NCBI GenBank assembly: GCA_025766275.1
Contig: JAFKAC010000032.1
Coordinates: forward strand, 310,001 to 374,000
Direction of reading: 5' to 3'
DNA from: Lactarius indigo
Taxonomy: Eukaryota; Basidiomycota; Agaricomycetes; Russulales; Russulaceae
DNA: 64,000 bases
A model generated the notes under the pieces. The model searched no databases. It was not told the DNA's origin and was given only the letters and a program-made list of their open reading frames with translations. Positions 32,923-45,837 of this stretch are shown piece by piece. The translations under genes and the position numbers were made by a program. Position 1 is the first letter of the stretch. Every line of letters starts with the position of its first letter.

Positions 32923-34943
32923 TCATCCCCGTGAGTCTGGGGTTCTGCGTACCTGGATCGATCATGTGAATGACTCAGACTCCGAAGAACTCCATCACGA
33001 TGAAGTGCTCACCTCATCCAGTGCCTGCGTGAGTTTGCTCTCCAACTCCACGCAGAAAGCTTCACCCTTCAAAGTGTGCTGCATCGAGCAGGATTGACAA
33101 TTTTGCGAGCTGACATGGGTGTTTAGAGCGGAAAAATATCCCCCACGGATGCTTGAAGGCTTCAGAAGAGGGAACTCCATATAAGAAGTCATCACAAATT
33201 GGGTTATGTGTCCTAAAATCATGTCTCGTAACCACTGCGGCTGAATGACCGTGACCAATTGACTGTATTCGTTATAATGGGTCGTCTGCACAATACTGGC
33301 ACAACCAACGAAGATGTTTGGGAGTGTAGCAGTGTTAAGGAATGATTGAAGAGTTGAGACAAGACGGTCTCGGCAACGCTTGCGGTAACGAGAAAGATTT
33401 CGCAATGCCCAACCTGTAAATAACGGCAATTCATCGCTTAGATATTCGAGCATCATAGGGAAATCCAAAGTGTGGCGAGCGGAAGTCTCCATCTCAGGAA
33501 GAAGTTTTGCATTGCTTGAGATAGCGTACGCACGATAGGCCACCATCCCCGTCAGTACAACAGGTCCCCAGCTTTTGATTTCGGTACGGATGAAGGATTG
33601 GACGCCAGCCATGTCGTACTTCTGACATGCGGCGAGTAATTCTACCGCTTTGTCGTAACTGTCGGGTACCGCAGAAGGAACTGGATATAGCATCGTGAGG
33701 AGACGGTTCAAGAGTTCCGCATCCTCAGATAGTCGCACCACCGGAAGCCCGTCGATGACTTCATTATCAGGGGTATTAGAGGGTTGGGGAAGAGAGAACA
33801 TGTCGGCGAAGAATGGCGATGACACAGATAGGACGACTTTGTTGACACGGAAGTTGACAAGGTCGGACGACTGGATTATTACGTCTGCATGAGGCGGGTC
33901 CAAGTAACCACTCCCAGGTCCAGGTGAATCACTTCCCCTCAGATGTGGGTGACTTCGCGACTTTACTTCCTCTTCTGTAAGGAGAAGATTTTGCTCGCCC
34001 TGTGGAAATACAAGCGCTTTAATTGCTGTTTGGTATTGTTCCGTGGTTACGTAAGACCCACGTCTGTCATGCTGTTGTTAACAACAGCAGTTAGTGCCTT
34101 CCAAAAGGCATGTATCGTCTCCATGGTCATACTGTCACACAAAGTACACCCAGCGTTGAGAAGGTGACCGGTCAACACCTTGTGAAACCAAATGAGGTTG
34201 AATCGGGCTGGATCTTCCCCGATGGACGCGATATATTCATCAATCCAAGTGGGGATACTCGAAGTGTTGGCGGTCTGGCAGGTCAGACCGGCCAGCGTAC
34301 TGCGTACTTCGTGCGTTCTGAACACCTGAAGGTCCGATCTGAGGTTAATGCGAACTCTCTGGTAATACTTCCATAGTACGCGCATATGAGCGCCAGGCAT
34401 GGTGTCAAACTTGTCGTCCAGATCTTCAATGGTCATCCGGAAGGTCAACGCCATGCGCGCGGCTCGAACAACTTCTGGACCAAGCCCATATCTCTGAGAA
34501 AGGGAATAGATGTGGAAGGCAGTCTCTGGGCGAATGAATGGTGGATCTTGTGAGGCGATAGCTCCTCTAATGTGAGCCAAAGTTGAGTTCATCATGTACT
34601 TCTGCGCTACCGATAGCAGCTCCATGATCTGCTCGCTAGATGGAGGAAGGATGGAGGGCACGGGGAGAACGAAACTAAGAAGACTCGAAAGTATTGCACC
34701 GTTTTCAGGTAGCCTGATGTGCGAAAGCGATCCATTCTGGAGGGAGGTGGAGGAATCGGGAGATTTAATAGCAGACGATTGTATTAACTCGCGGAGCACA
34801 GTGGAGTTCTTAATAAGATAAATTTTCAGTACCCGAAACTCTTGGAGGTCGCATGAGCGAACGATGATGTCCGCATCAGGGTCATTGGGGAGTTGGATCT
34901 CTGGTGATTCATCTGGGTTTGGGTGAGACTGAGATGTTTCCAT
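32923..34943 (-). CDS. Double-BTB/POZ domain protein, full-length class
   Basis: Exons 34943-34062, 33999-33013 and 32952-32923 give 632 residues. Intron 34000-34061 has a weaker GTGGGT donor. BTB-A starts at DADIIVRSCDLQEF; Cys-x2-Cys begins at 266, 29 residues before the junction. Half B opens with a linker ending LDPPHAD, and BTB-B has VIIQSSDLVNFRVNKVVLS and SPFFADMFSLPQPS. His-x5-Cys-x2-Cys-x3-His has its first Cys at about 595, again 29 residues before the donor at 33012 (GTGAGC). The last exon encodes nine residues starting VR. Retaining that intron stops at 32995. It is most like the gene at 37488-39529. Confidence 0.86.
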
Positions 34944-35441
34944 TGAGATGTGGACTTAAGAGTTGAAACGTTGAAACGTTGAAGAAGCTTGAAACTGGCT
35001 GTCGGCGCCTATTTTCTTTCAAAACCGTGACACAAGGCCATCACGTGCTTTGGATTTGGATATGCTCGCTTCAAAATGACTGCCAGTGAGCGCTGAGCAA
35101 AAGTAATAATAAAAACGCGACTCCATAGTCAATTATTCATCGACAATCGTTATAATTAGCTCCCATGAGGCCTCTACATGCACTCCAGTGTATATTGTCA
35201 GAAGTACATGCACTTGCATGAGCGTCGTGATACATCAGCTAGAGTGATTGTGTTTTAACTTTTACAGTAAGAGTATCTGGCCCGCTTCACCGTAAGCTAC
35301 GTCACGCTCATGGTTCTCTCGGAGGTGGTGCTGGCGCAATCGTGCAAAAAAAAGTACCTTCAAAGTTTTCTTCGGCGAATGGCAAAAAAAAGGAAGAATT
35401 GAGAGCCGGAGATCATAGGACGAACAGAGACTGTAATTTTT
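34944..35441. other. Intergenic, nothing recognised
   Basis: This is the spacer upstream of the BTB gene and downstream of the thaumatin-like gene, both on the minus strand. It contains a short 'gttgaaacgttgaaacgttgaag' direct repeat near 34962. Confidence 0.5.
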
Positions 35442-36656
35442 TCAGGGGCAGAAGGTAATGGTGTAATCCGCCTTTTTTGAGGAGGGACACGAGAAAAGTG
35501 CCGTGCCGCTCGACTCATCATAAGCATACACGTATGTATTCGGGCAATTTGATTCTGACGTGCCAGGTTATTGTCAATGAGGTAAGTAGAAACTAGAAGA
35601 AACCCACTGAAGTAAGAATAATACTGAACGCCTGAGGATGGGCAGGTTGCGGCCGTATTATGCCTTCCTGTGCAGCAATTTGGGGAGTTGTTCGAGTCTG
35701 GCGCGAGGCTTGCCACGCAGGCACTCTTGCATCCCACAGGGAATCCAGTCGAATCGTATGGTCCTCTGAGCGGCGCAGGGCCTCTTAAAAAGTTGAGCGG
35801 AAAGTCATGAGAGAGATTATCGGAAGACTGACAGTTCGGGCCAAGGTCAACACCACACAGCGGAACGCCGCAGCCTTTGTCATTTTCAATGCGCATAGGC
35901 AGGTTGTAGCCATCCACGAGTGAAACTACAAACGTGGACATAAACACCGGGTTAAGGAATATATACCGTCGACCACAGACTATCGTAATAATCGGGTACA
36001 CTGGGATTGGTGCTCAATGTGAATTCGGCAATAGTAGCTGGAGGAACACCCTGAATAATGTCAGCTCGCCAAGAGGAGCCATTGAATTAATTTAAACAGG
36101 CTCACTGTCCCAGTATGTGCATCGCAGAGCAATCCACCGTTGCAGCCTCCATCGAGACAAGAATCTGGGCCAGGATTAGTTCTAAAATTGCAATCACGGC
36201 GACCCTTTGGACACGCTGTCAGTAAGCAAGAGATAGCAACCGGGGTTGAAAAAGATACCCAGATACGACCGGCGCTCCAATTGTCGGGCACGAAAAATGA
36301 AATGGAGGAAAAGGCGGGGGCGACCCAACTGTTACAGATTCAGCCGGGGTAAGCCCGACTATGTAAGAGATCTAAGTTGTAATCATACCCAGTTGCTTGA
36401 CTGGGAATCGCTGTGCCAGCACTTGGGCCGGTGAAAAGCTGGTTCGTAGTGAATTCTGGAAATCACTCCCAAGGTAGATATACCTACAGCAGGCCTGAAA
36501 AAATGCGAGTAAGATCGACGCAGATTTAGATGTAATCCATGTCAAGGCAGAGACGCACCATATTGTAAATGAGCACGCATTATTAACGGTGAAGGTGCGC
36601 CCCATCGCTGTAGCGAGCAAGGAACTAGCAGAAAGGAGGACGATGTGAACTCTCAT
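35442..36656 (-). CDS. Secreted thaumatin-like protein
   Basis: Eight exons: 36656-36559, 36494-36488, 36438-36389, 36328-36259, 36204-36106, 36050-35981, 35925-35608 and 35554-35442. They give 274 residues. MRVHIVLLSASSLLATAMG is a signal peptide. The family signatures read through the junctions: TFTVNNACSFTIW, PALFTGPSAG, FVPDNWSAGRIW|GRRDC, GPDSCLDGGCNGGL, AEFTLS, DYYD|ISLVDGYNLPM, PNCCTGRH, SGVQYYSYF|KSNCPNTY, ending TITFCP. The even spread of cysteines fits the disulfide-rich fold. Exon 2 is only seven bases (GCCTGCT) but is needed for the conserved Trp-Pro-Ala and for frame. Family members bind or cut beta-glucan and act in cell-wall remodelling or defence. The role here is not determined. 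Confidence 0.9.
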
Positions 36657-37487
36657 AGTTGGAAGTGATAGCGAAAAGCCCCAAGACACAGGGCCAGCTT
36701 TTATAGTGTTCTCCGCAGCTTTGCCTTGCCATTTATCCGCTGACAAGATCACATCTAGCTTGAAGGTGGATTGTCTCGTGGGTTCGGATTGTCTCCTATA
36801 AATATATAAGCTCTATATTTAGTGACACGCGCCGCGGCACCAAGCTCAGAAAAAGGACCGTGAGAACGGAGAGCGGAGGATTTGGAGATCGCGGGAGGTC
36901 GGGCCGATAAGAGGACCAGTTATCCGATAGTTTCGTCTGGTAGTGCGGTACCTTGGGATGGTAGTGGGACGGTCGTCCAGATAGAGCCTTCCACCACCTC
37001 TATGTGGAACACCGGTGAGTATGTTCACCTTACGGTCACGAAGCTAAGGTGCTGATGCACGGGTGTGAGAAATCGACCAGGCGCATAGTGTGTCTAGCTC
37101 CCAGTGTCGAAGGTCGTTCCGGGTAGTGTGATTGAAATACATTCTGCGACCCAGCAGAGCTGCTTCTGTGGCATCGTACCCCCTTTAACTGCCGGATGTG
37201 CCAGCCCGGGAGTTGAAGCTTGAAGCGCGACACGGGATTATGCCGAAAGGAAGGGTGCAGGTTCGGGACAGCGAGGATTTGCGGGTCGGTCTCCGAGTCC
37301 AAGCACTGTTCAAGGCAAAGTTGGACTCCGTCAGTCTCGCGTTGGTCGTGCCCTCCTCACATACTCACAAAAAAATAGTCCAGATTTCCACTATATACGG
37401 CTACGCGTGACGGAATTATGAAGCCCATTGTGCCATTCTCTTTTCGTTCTATTTACCCTTATGTTATCACTGATTCCTAGAAGTCGG
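36657..37487. other. Intergenic, nothing recognised
   Basis: This is the promoter side of the thaumatin-like gene (a tataaatatataag stretch is near 36796) and the 3' side of the next BTB gene. No other feature was seen. Confidence 0.5.
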
Positions 37488-39529
37488 TTAGTGTGGACGC
37501 TTTGCGTGCGAGTCTTGCGTAAAGCGTACCTAGATGAGTGAATGAGTCTAATAGAGAACTCTTTGTAGACGGATGGAGTACTCACCTTGTCCAGTGCCCG
37601 CGTAAGTTTGTCCTCCAACTCCTCAAGGAATGTTTCCCCCTTCAAAGCGTGTACCCTCATGCAGGGAACACAGTCTTGCGAGCCGATGTGGGTGTTCAGG
37701 GCCGCCAAATACTCCCCGCGGATGCTTGAAGGGCTCGGGAAAGGGCTCGCGAATGTCTCTTGTAACGTTATCCTATGTTTTGATAAAAGGTTGGATAGCC
37801 ACTGGGGAAAAACTTGAATTTCGCGTCCAGGATATGAATTGAGACTGTCTGCAGTACAGACAACCCAAATATTTGATGGCCTGACGTTAGAGTCGAGAAG
37901 CGAGTCGAAAGTTGTGACAAGACTGTCTCGGCAGCGCTTGCGATAACGGACAAGATCACGCAATGCCCAACCCTCAAATAGAGACAATTCGTCGCTCAGA
38001 TATTCGAGTGTCATTGGGAAATCCAAAGTGTGGCGAGCGAATGTCTCCATCTCTGGAAGGAGCTTCGCACCGCTCGAGAAAGCGAATGCGCGAAAGGTTC
38101 CGGTTAGTACGATAGGTCTCCAGCTTCCGATCTCGGTACGGATGGCATCCTGGACGCCAACCATGTCGTATTTCTGAGCAGCGGCGAGTACCTGTAGGGC
38201 TTTTCTGTCGGGCACCGCATAAGGAATCGGATAGAGCATCGTAAGGAGACTATTCAGGATTTCTGCATCCTCAGATAATCGCACTACCGGTAGCCCATCG
38301 ACAACTTCGCTTTCAGAGGGTCGGAGAAGAGAGAACATGTCGGCGAAGAACGGAGACGACATAGATAGGACGACTTTGTTGGCACGGAAGTTGACGAGGT
38401 CGGACGACTGGACCATTACGTCTGCATGAGGCGGGTCTAAGTAAGCATCCTCAAGTGAGGGCGTCGCATTTCTAGCAGTATTTTTGTGGCTTTGCGACTC
38501 GGTGTTTGTTTCCTCTCCTAAAAGTAGAAGATCCTGTTCGCCCTACGAAGTGCAGTGTTCAAATTATCACGAGATACTATCGAATACGCCAGTAGCACCT
38601 ACCTTTGTCATAGTACTGTGAACTACTGCCGTCAATGCCCTCCAAAAGTTGCGTATCATCTTGGTGGGCATACCTCCGCATGGTGTACAACTGTATAGTG
38701 CGTGGCGTGTCAAGCACATGTGGAATTCTGTGAGGTCAAAAAGGGCAGGGTCTTCTCCTATGGACCCAATGTAGTCATCTAACCAGCTTGGGATAGTACC
38801 AGAACTGGTGCCAGTTTTGCAAGTCAGACCCACTAGCGTACTGTGCGCTCCAGATATCCTAAACGCGGCAAGGTCAGACCTTAGTCTGGTCCGAATACTC
38901 TGGTGATACTTCCAGAGTATGTGGAGATGAGCGCCATGGATGGTGTCAAACTTGTCTTCCAGATCTTCAATGGTCATCGGGAAAGTCAACGCTATGCGCG
39001 CAGCTCGAACAAGTTCCTGACCAAGCCCATACTCCTTTGCAAGGGAGAAAATACGAAAGGCGGTCTCTGGGCGAATAAAGGGGGGATCTTGTGAGGCGAC
39101 TACACCTCGAATGTGGGCCAAAGCACGTTTCATCTGGTACTTTTGGGCTACTGATAGGAGCTTCATGATTTTCTCGGCAGTTGGAGGAAGGACGGGAGTT
39201 ACAGGAAGTATGAAGCCGAGAAGACTGGAAAGCATGTCCCCGTTTTCAGGTAGTCGGACGCACGGGAGCCCTACATCGTGGGTAGAAGTAGAAGAATCAG
39301 AGGAACCAATAGTAACTGATTGTATTAAGTCGCCAAGCACGGGCGAGCTCCTGATGACATCGAGTTTCAATACTCGAAACTCCTGGAGATCGCACGAGCG
39401 AAGAATGATGTCTGCATTGGGGTCATCGAAGAGTGAGATCTCGGGTGGTGTATCTGGATTCGGGTGGCACTGGGGCGAGGACACTTTGAGAGGGGCTGTC
39501 ACGGTCTCCGTCTCCATTCGGACGGGCAT
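37488..39529 (-). CDS. Double-BTB/POZ domain protein, full-length class
   Basis: Exons 39529-38603, 38542-37586 and 37529-37488 give 641 residues. BTB-A has NADIILRSCDLQEFRVLKLD and VRLPENGDMLSSLL. Cys-x2-Cys begins at 281, 29 residues before intron 38543-38602 (GTAGGT/CGTAG). Half B begins GEQDLLLL; BTB-B has VMVQSSDLVNFRANKVVLS and SPFFADMFSLLRP. His-x5-Cys-x2-Cys-x3-His ends 29 residues before donor 37585 (GTGAGT). The last exon encodes VRFTQDS and six more residues. Retaining the last intron would add 64 codons of low-complexity tail to 37391. A second in-frame ATG is at 39517. Confidence 0.87.
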
Positions 39530-40329
39530 TAAAAGGTAACTGGCATTTTTTAATTACCATAAGATTACATAATTATGTCACACAGTCCAAAGTTCCAATT
39601 GGACTTGACGCGTCCTTGTACTACCCTCCCCATCACGACTTCTGTGGCCGAAGGCGCTGTGTCGTATAGGTACCAGTGGGTGAGGAATCCTACCATTTTT
39701 TCCGACACGTCAATTCCGGATACTTGAGTTGTGTGACTAGGCGCCTTCCAGAGCAGGGGTCTTTTTCTGAGTTGATCTCAGTGGAAGCTCGGGTTTCACG
39801 TCCTGCTGGTAGACAGCTGTGCTACCGTGACTAGGCTTTTTGCGTATCCTATCAAGTCCCGACCACCCAATTTACGCCGTAAGTGCCCGTGCTACCTCGA
39901 GTGCATGCACCGGCACGGCGGTATTATCCCCATTTCGTGCCAGTTTGTCCAATGTACAGTGCAAGGACCCAAAAATTACTGTTTGGCAATACCCGTGGTT
40001 ATTCGATCTGCAAAAGTGGTCGGAACGATTTACTCTTTGTCATTACAGTACATGTAGCACGATTCTACCTGCCTCGCCTACTTTATTCTTTCGGAGTCGA
40101 GTGCTGAGAGTGAACAAACGAAGTCGCCCTGGGAAGACGGAAGCAAGATTAGGAAGGATAAGAACTCCAGCAAGATGATGGTGAAGGAGACTAAAATGGC
40201 TGAACGCGAGACAACTTTCTTTCCAAAAGTAGGAGTCACACACGACATCACTAAATTCGTAAACTGTAATTTTCTGGAAAATAGGGCTGCGCAACCACGC
40301 AGAGAATATAAGAGGAACTAGCCGCATCA
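39530..40329. other. Intergenic, nothing recognised
   Basis: Short frames on both strands have no motif. Confidence 0.45.
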
Positions 40330-40545
40330 GAGGCGGTGGAAGCGTCTCGCGGTAGGTCGCTCAGAACAGGAGAGCCATGGGCGATGTAGAGCTCTGTACT
40401 CGAAACCCCCGGTGGTCGCGGGAATGGAAAAAAGGTCTGCATTTGAATTGTCGAAGACCCCAATCAAGGTCGGATGGAACAAGAGGGCATTTCGGAAAAG
40501 ATCTTCTCTATGGAGAGTAGACACAAAGGGACTCACTGACGAGAT
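40330..40545 (-). pseudogene. Eroded relic of a BTB-A half
   Basis: Read leftwards from about 40480, VFDNSNAD is followed after frame changes by TELYIAHGSPVLSDL. This matches the start of BTB-A in the neighbours (DDPNADIILRS...KLYIIRSSPVLGDLI). Nothing of the rest of the gene is recognisable. Confidence 0.45.
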
Positions 40546-42464
40546 TGCCCCCAGCTGAAGATTGAGATAGGTGTCCGTAGACCGGGATTAAGGGGTCCGA
40601 TAAACGAGTGCCTCAGCTCCGTGATACGCACGCGAACGCTACATGTGGAGATGTGCTCTTGCTGGGGCCCGATCATGAGGTGAAAATCGCCCGAAACGTC
40701 AATATACGTCAATGGCTGCTATATTCGTGCGAGGGGGAGGAGGGAGTTGCCATCGGAGCCCCCTCACTTCAGAGTTGTGCTTAGGTGTCTCGGCCAACTA
40801 ATAGCACCACTTTTTGATGATAGATAGTGCATGGCCGCACTGCCAATAGCGTTTGGGATTAGACACAACTAACCCACCGTGTTCCGAGTCACCGTAGCAT
40901 AAAAAGAAAAGAGAGAAGTAAACTACGTACGTATATACAGACTTGAAATCTTTTGTTGTCGTTCGAGCGCATACATTTCCCACGTGGAGATACTTTGATT
41001 TCGGGTCCCTGGGGCCGCGGTTAGACCAAGATTTCCATACTAAAACATATTGTGAATGAAGCCTATCAATGGTCGATGGAAGGACGTGAGACATTGGTAG
41101 GAGCCATACTTTGAAGCATGAAATTGAGAGAGGAGACGCGGAGGCACGATTCGGTCGTACAGCAAACCCCGAATCATCAACGTGACCGCGTCAAAACTTT
41201 CTCACGACTCACGTGGATCATGATACACAAGCGAGCAGAAGGCTCACACTCGTACCCGACAACGGGCAGGAGCTTGGTGACTGCTTGGTGTCACTGCTAC
41301 GAAGATAACACATGGTGACACCCACGAGGCTATCTGTAGATTTGGAGAACCAGTAGAGAACTGGTTTGCTCATTGGTAACAGACAGGCAGGGTTACTGTT
41401 TGCCCTGTGGCTGTTTGCATTACCGTCTGCTGTCGCAAACTTGAAGCGAGACAAATTTCCGAATTCGACGCCCTCCGGCCCCTCCCAAATAACTTTAGGG
41501 GTGATCTGGGGGAGTTTTAGGGTTGCGCACACCTTACTGGTCAATAGGTTCTAGAGCGCCCACCCACACCTTTTCATCGTGTATTAGATCGCCATGAGGA
41601 GAGCTACTGGAAGGGTATAGCACTCGACAACCACATTACAGCCACTCGCTTACCGTGATACGCCACCAGAGGCGACAACGAACCCGAGCACACAATAATA
41701 CAAAAACTTGCTTTATGCTGCTGTCTTCTGCCGTTTGGTCCATTAATGATGCGTGTTTCAGTAGACTACGACGAGGCACCATCTTACCAAGTGGTCATTT
41801 TCCTGCTACCCGGAACACTTGGCCATATGAGAAATTTGGGGCGTAGTTTGGTATGAAGAACAGCCTTTCCGGGCCCAAGCGCGTTGAAGCTCCGGCGGGT
41901 CTGCCACAGCCCGCTTGGGCCTGGTCCCAGGATTGCTAGGACCTTTTGTTCATATCAATGGAGTCATTATCCGAATTTGCGATGAGCCCGGCCATTGAAA
42001 AGTACAAGGCAAAAGACACAAGAAGGACCTTGACAAGGACACTCGTTCACCATGGAAATTTCTCGGGTCGGGAAAACCCAACTGATAAGACCCTTAAGGC
42101 CTTAAGGACACATCAATAATTGGTCCCCCGCGCCACCGATCACAGTTATCAGACATTGTTTGTGAAGGGGAATTAGAGCGCACGACTACCACGAGGCGGT
42201 CCTAACCACAGCGGAGCAAAAGGAATTGGGGAGTATTAAAAAGACCACACGTGGTTGTATCAAAGCGGAGTGGCGACCCCCGGCCTGGCCGCGTGAATGC
42301 CACGCGCGGTCCTGGCTGTGGTCGCCTTCGCTAAACATGCAAGCGATGCCTCTGTGGGATGGCCGGAACTCGATAAAAGCGCAACGCCCCTCCGCAATCC
42401 CTCTCGAGAAATCTGCCGCTCACATCCCACAATCACTCATACACACAACAACCTCTCAGCCACA
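40546..42464. other. Long gene-poor stretch
   Basis: Nothing is firmly identifiable. A GGCCCAAGCG / CGCTTGGGCC inverted repeat lies at about 41871-41931, which could be a hairpin or the end of an old element. The last 100 bases (pyrimidine-rich, 'ctctctcgagaaatc', then 'cacacaacaacctctcagccaca') look like the 5' leader of the next gene. Confidence 0.45.
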
Positions 42465-44429
42465 ATGGTCTTTCCCGCCATCTACCCCAGCCCACCCGAT
42501 ACCCACGTGTCCGCACCCCTGCCGGAAGTCCCCAAAGAGGACGATTCGATGGCGCAGTGGGCCCAACACGCAGGGTACGTCCAGCCCGAGCCGGTCGACG
42601 GAATCAATTTCGACTTCGAGGGCCTGGACGCGCTCCTCGGTTGGGAGCTAGGTGATACGCCCCCGGAGCCGACTCCGGCCTCCCAGCTTGGAGGCGGCCT
42701 TGTGAGCATATTCTTCCCCGCGACGAAAGGACTCACTAACATCTGTTCTAGGATTTCGACTGGGCCACCATCATAGCCGGGGACATGCCCGGAAATGGCG
42801 CCCTCGACCTTCTCGGCGCGGCGCCTTTCGCAGCGACTGCCCCCGTGCCGGCGCCGCCACCCCTCCCCACCAATATCGACTTTACGAACAGCATCTTCGA
42901 TCTACCCGTAAGCACATAATGAATGGTAGTCGGTTGACAATGCCACTCACCTCATAATGCCACAGGAGTGGGACTCGCTCACCCCATGTATGTCTCCGCC
43001 CCACGTCTTCCACAACGTCTTGTACTCACCAGTCCAAAGCGCTGACAGACGTCAGCTCACTCACGTCGCCGCATAGCGACAGCACTGGGGAACAGCTATT
43101 CCCACTCCCTACCTACGAGGCGACGGCTTCACAGTTCGTGAGTACAATGCACCAATGCAATGAGCTTTACTTACCACGTTTTGCAGGTTCCATCACCGGC
43201 TACCCCGATCCTGGACTTCGACTACGCCGACCTCTTCCAGCCGGGACAAGCCCCCTCTTGGATCGTCGGGGGCGGCATCGACTTTACTGGGCAGACGCAG
43301 CCTGGTTTCCCCTCGATTCCCGACCCTATGAGCATGTACGGGAACATGTGTGTACCATGGCTCTGCTTGCTGGAGAAATATCTCACCCTTCTGATAACGA
43401 TGTTCATCCTCGCTTAGTCACCTTGGCACCAACCTCGATATGGCACCGCCCCTCGATGGATTGACGACGGAGACCACGAACACAGAGGATGTAGGGGTCT
43501 CAGAGACGGTCCTTGGGAAGAGACGTAGGGAAAGGTATGAAGCCTATCGTAATCGCTCCGCAGGGCCAGGTGATGACGACGGCAATAGCTATGAAGTACC
43601 CCGGAAGAGGGGAAAACCGAACAGAGAAGGGGTCTTGGAGGCAGCGGGGTCCACAAAGAGGACCCGCCGTGCACCTGCCATCAGGACCCAACTCAATATC
43701 AATGGTAAATCCAAGGCGGTGGGATGCGGAGCGGGGAGGCTCGCGTCCACGAAAGCACGAGGAGTTTACCATCGACCCTTGTTGGGACCTAGCGTTCCGC
43801 AGGGGTCGATGGGAGCCTTTGTGCAGGGACAGCCGTCTTGGACTGAGGAGAGAGAGCAAGAGGAAACGCAGCACGACACGGGTAGTGGTTGGCCGCAGCA
43901 GATCGATCAACAAAATCCGGAGATCGCCGATGACCTGGAAGGTCTCCACGCCATCCCAAAGTCGTTGACAACGTGGCAGCGGTTATTGCTCCAGACCACC
44001 CAGGCCGACGTGGAGCGCGAGGCCGTCAGCGAAATCAAGTGCAGGTTGTGTCCTACCGAGCGGTTCAAGACCTGGGCGTGCTTTTGTCGCCATTGCAGAG
44101 ACTGCGAGGAGCACCCTGCCGAAATCAAGTGCTGCGAGCGTTGCGGAATCTATTTCGGCCGCCAAGACTCGATGAAGCGTCATAACGATTCTGCAACGAA
44201 GGCGTGCTGCGGGACGACATCAGAAGAGGCAGCGTGGAGGAAGTATAAGGCCAAGCAGCTCTTGGTGACTTTCCAGGCGAGGGTGGAGTATTGTCTGAGG
44301 ACAGGGGAGGAGCTCGGTCCCAAATTTGCCGCGATCGCCAGGGCAGAGCTCCCGAGTAAGTCGAAGAAGGCGTTCGCACCGAGGAGGAACAGGTTGGAAG
44401 GCAACAATTCGCAGGTCGCAGGACTCTAA
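42465..44429 (+). CDS. Cys/His zinc-finger protein, putative transcription factor
   Basis: Six exons: 42465-42701, 42752-42907, 42966-42987, 43040-43137, 43187-43347 and 43418-44429. They give 561 residues. The N-terminal two-fifths are acidic and Pro/Asp/Phe-rich (FDFEGLDALLG, DFDWATII, LDFDYADLF), like an activation region. Basic patches GKRRRERY, PRKRGKPNR and TKRTRRAP resemble nuclear signals. At about 430-480 lies a Cys/His cluster: CRLCPTERF, CFCRHCRDC, then CCERCGIYFGRQDSMKRH. The final Cys-x2-Cys...His with F-RxDSxxRH resembles fungal C2H2 fingers, with Cys as a possible fourth ligand. Exon 3 (22 bases) and its junctions are the least certain part. No BTB domain is present and the gene is on the opposite strand to the adjacent array. 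Confidence 0.82.
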
Positions 44430-45837
44430 TAGCAGATGAATAGATATGTACCTTCTCTCTCCTCTTTTTTTTTTTTCCTTCCTTTCGCCGGCCCCACTGC
44501 ATACGCATGTTTTTTGTGTGGCGCCACGGACGATTTCTACTTTTCCTTGTTTGCTTAGTGATGGTCTTTACTATATCGGTTTCGGTCTCGTTCCGTTTCT
44601 TCGTATGTGTATTGTACTGTAAAGAGTTCTCGGATCAGTTTTCGAATCTATTTATTGGTCACGTACCGTATTTGTCCCTTCTCCCCAATCGACTTTTTGC
44701 GCAGTGGGCGCAAAGGTATATGCGTGATGGCGTTGGAGCGAATCGTACGCCCGCGAGCTCCAAACATCTGGTACTGGACCCTTATCCCCCGAATGAGGGA
44801 CGTATGGGCCAACGCGAACAGATCCGGTATGGATCGGAACAGCTTTTGAACGTGCCTCGTGTGGGCTTGCCACGTCATGTTCTAGTACAAGAGCTGTTAT
44901 ATGTACCAGTACCCGGACAGTACACCGAATATCTTCCACATAACGGACCCATCGACCGCATCACATGCGAGAGAGGGCGGTTGTTATAGAAGAAGAGTAC
45001 AAGCAAGCACGCGTCGCTTTCGGACACACGCGTGTGGTTGGTAAGATCGATGAGTAGGGGGAGCGACGGACACGGCTGAACACCCCATCCCATTGCGGTT
45101 TCCGTCCTCTGCCTGAAAAAAAAAAAATTTGCTTGTGGATTTGATGAGCTGATGAGCGGAGAACCGCTTGTCGCGCAATCGATCGATTGTGCAAAAAAGA
45201 AAATTCGAGACGTGTATACGGCATGGGGCGGCGCTTACCTCGACGCCCCACTTTTCGCCACGCTTCACTGCGTCACCGTTACCTCGCGCATTCCCGGCAT
45301 CTTGCCACAAGACCTCCCCCTATGGAAGCCTGTTTCTATTTCTCAAGATTGTTGAGCAGTTACCATGCAGAGTCAATTCGTTCGTTGCCACCAGCAGCTG
45401 GACTGGTTTGGGCCTCCTTGTTGGAGTTGGTACCGCGTTGTTCTATACGCGACGGCTGATTGCATGGACACGAACCGTGGCTGTCCGCTGGCGTCCTCTC
45501 CGCAGATCTGAGTCAGGTGGTCATGTGATCGATCCCAATTTTTGACCATCGATTTGTGTGTACATATCAAACTATGGAGGATGAGCGATCCTTCCTGCAT
45601 CTTCGTCATTAATACAACCGTATCTCGAAACTATCGCTTCAACGCGCATTTTGAGGCGGTTCAGCTAGAGCGCTTGGTTTGGAGGGAATTTGACAGTCGT
45701 CCCCACTGGCAGTCAACCTACTAACCTACACAAGACATGTACACAACTATCGCTGGTATGGCTACAACTTCCAATTCCATAACTTCGATCTCTCTCTGTT
45801 TCCGGAACTCGAATGGCCGCATGGGCCATGGCGTTGC
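44430..45837. other. Intergenic, nothing recognised
   Basis: This lies between the zinc-finger gene and the left end of the BTB array (convergent). It has poly-T (44465-44476) and poly-A (about 45117-45127) tracts. No motif-bearing frame was seen. Confidence 0.5.

Noticed and set aside
41871..41931. GGCCCAAGCG inverted repeat as the end of a transposon or a structured RNA
   Set aside because: No target duplication, partner end or longer stem was found; it may be chance.
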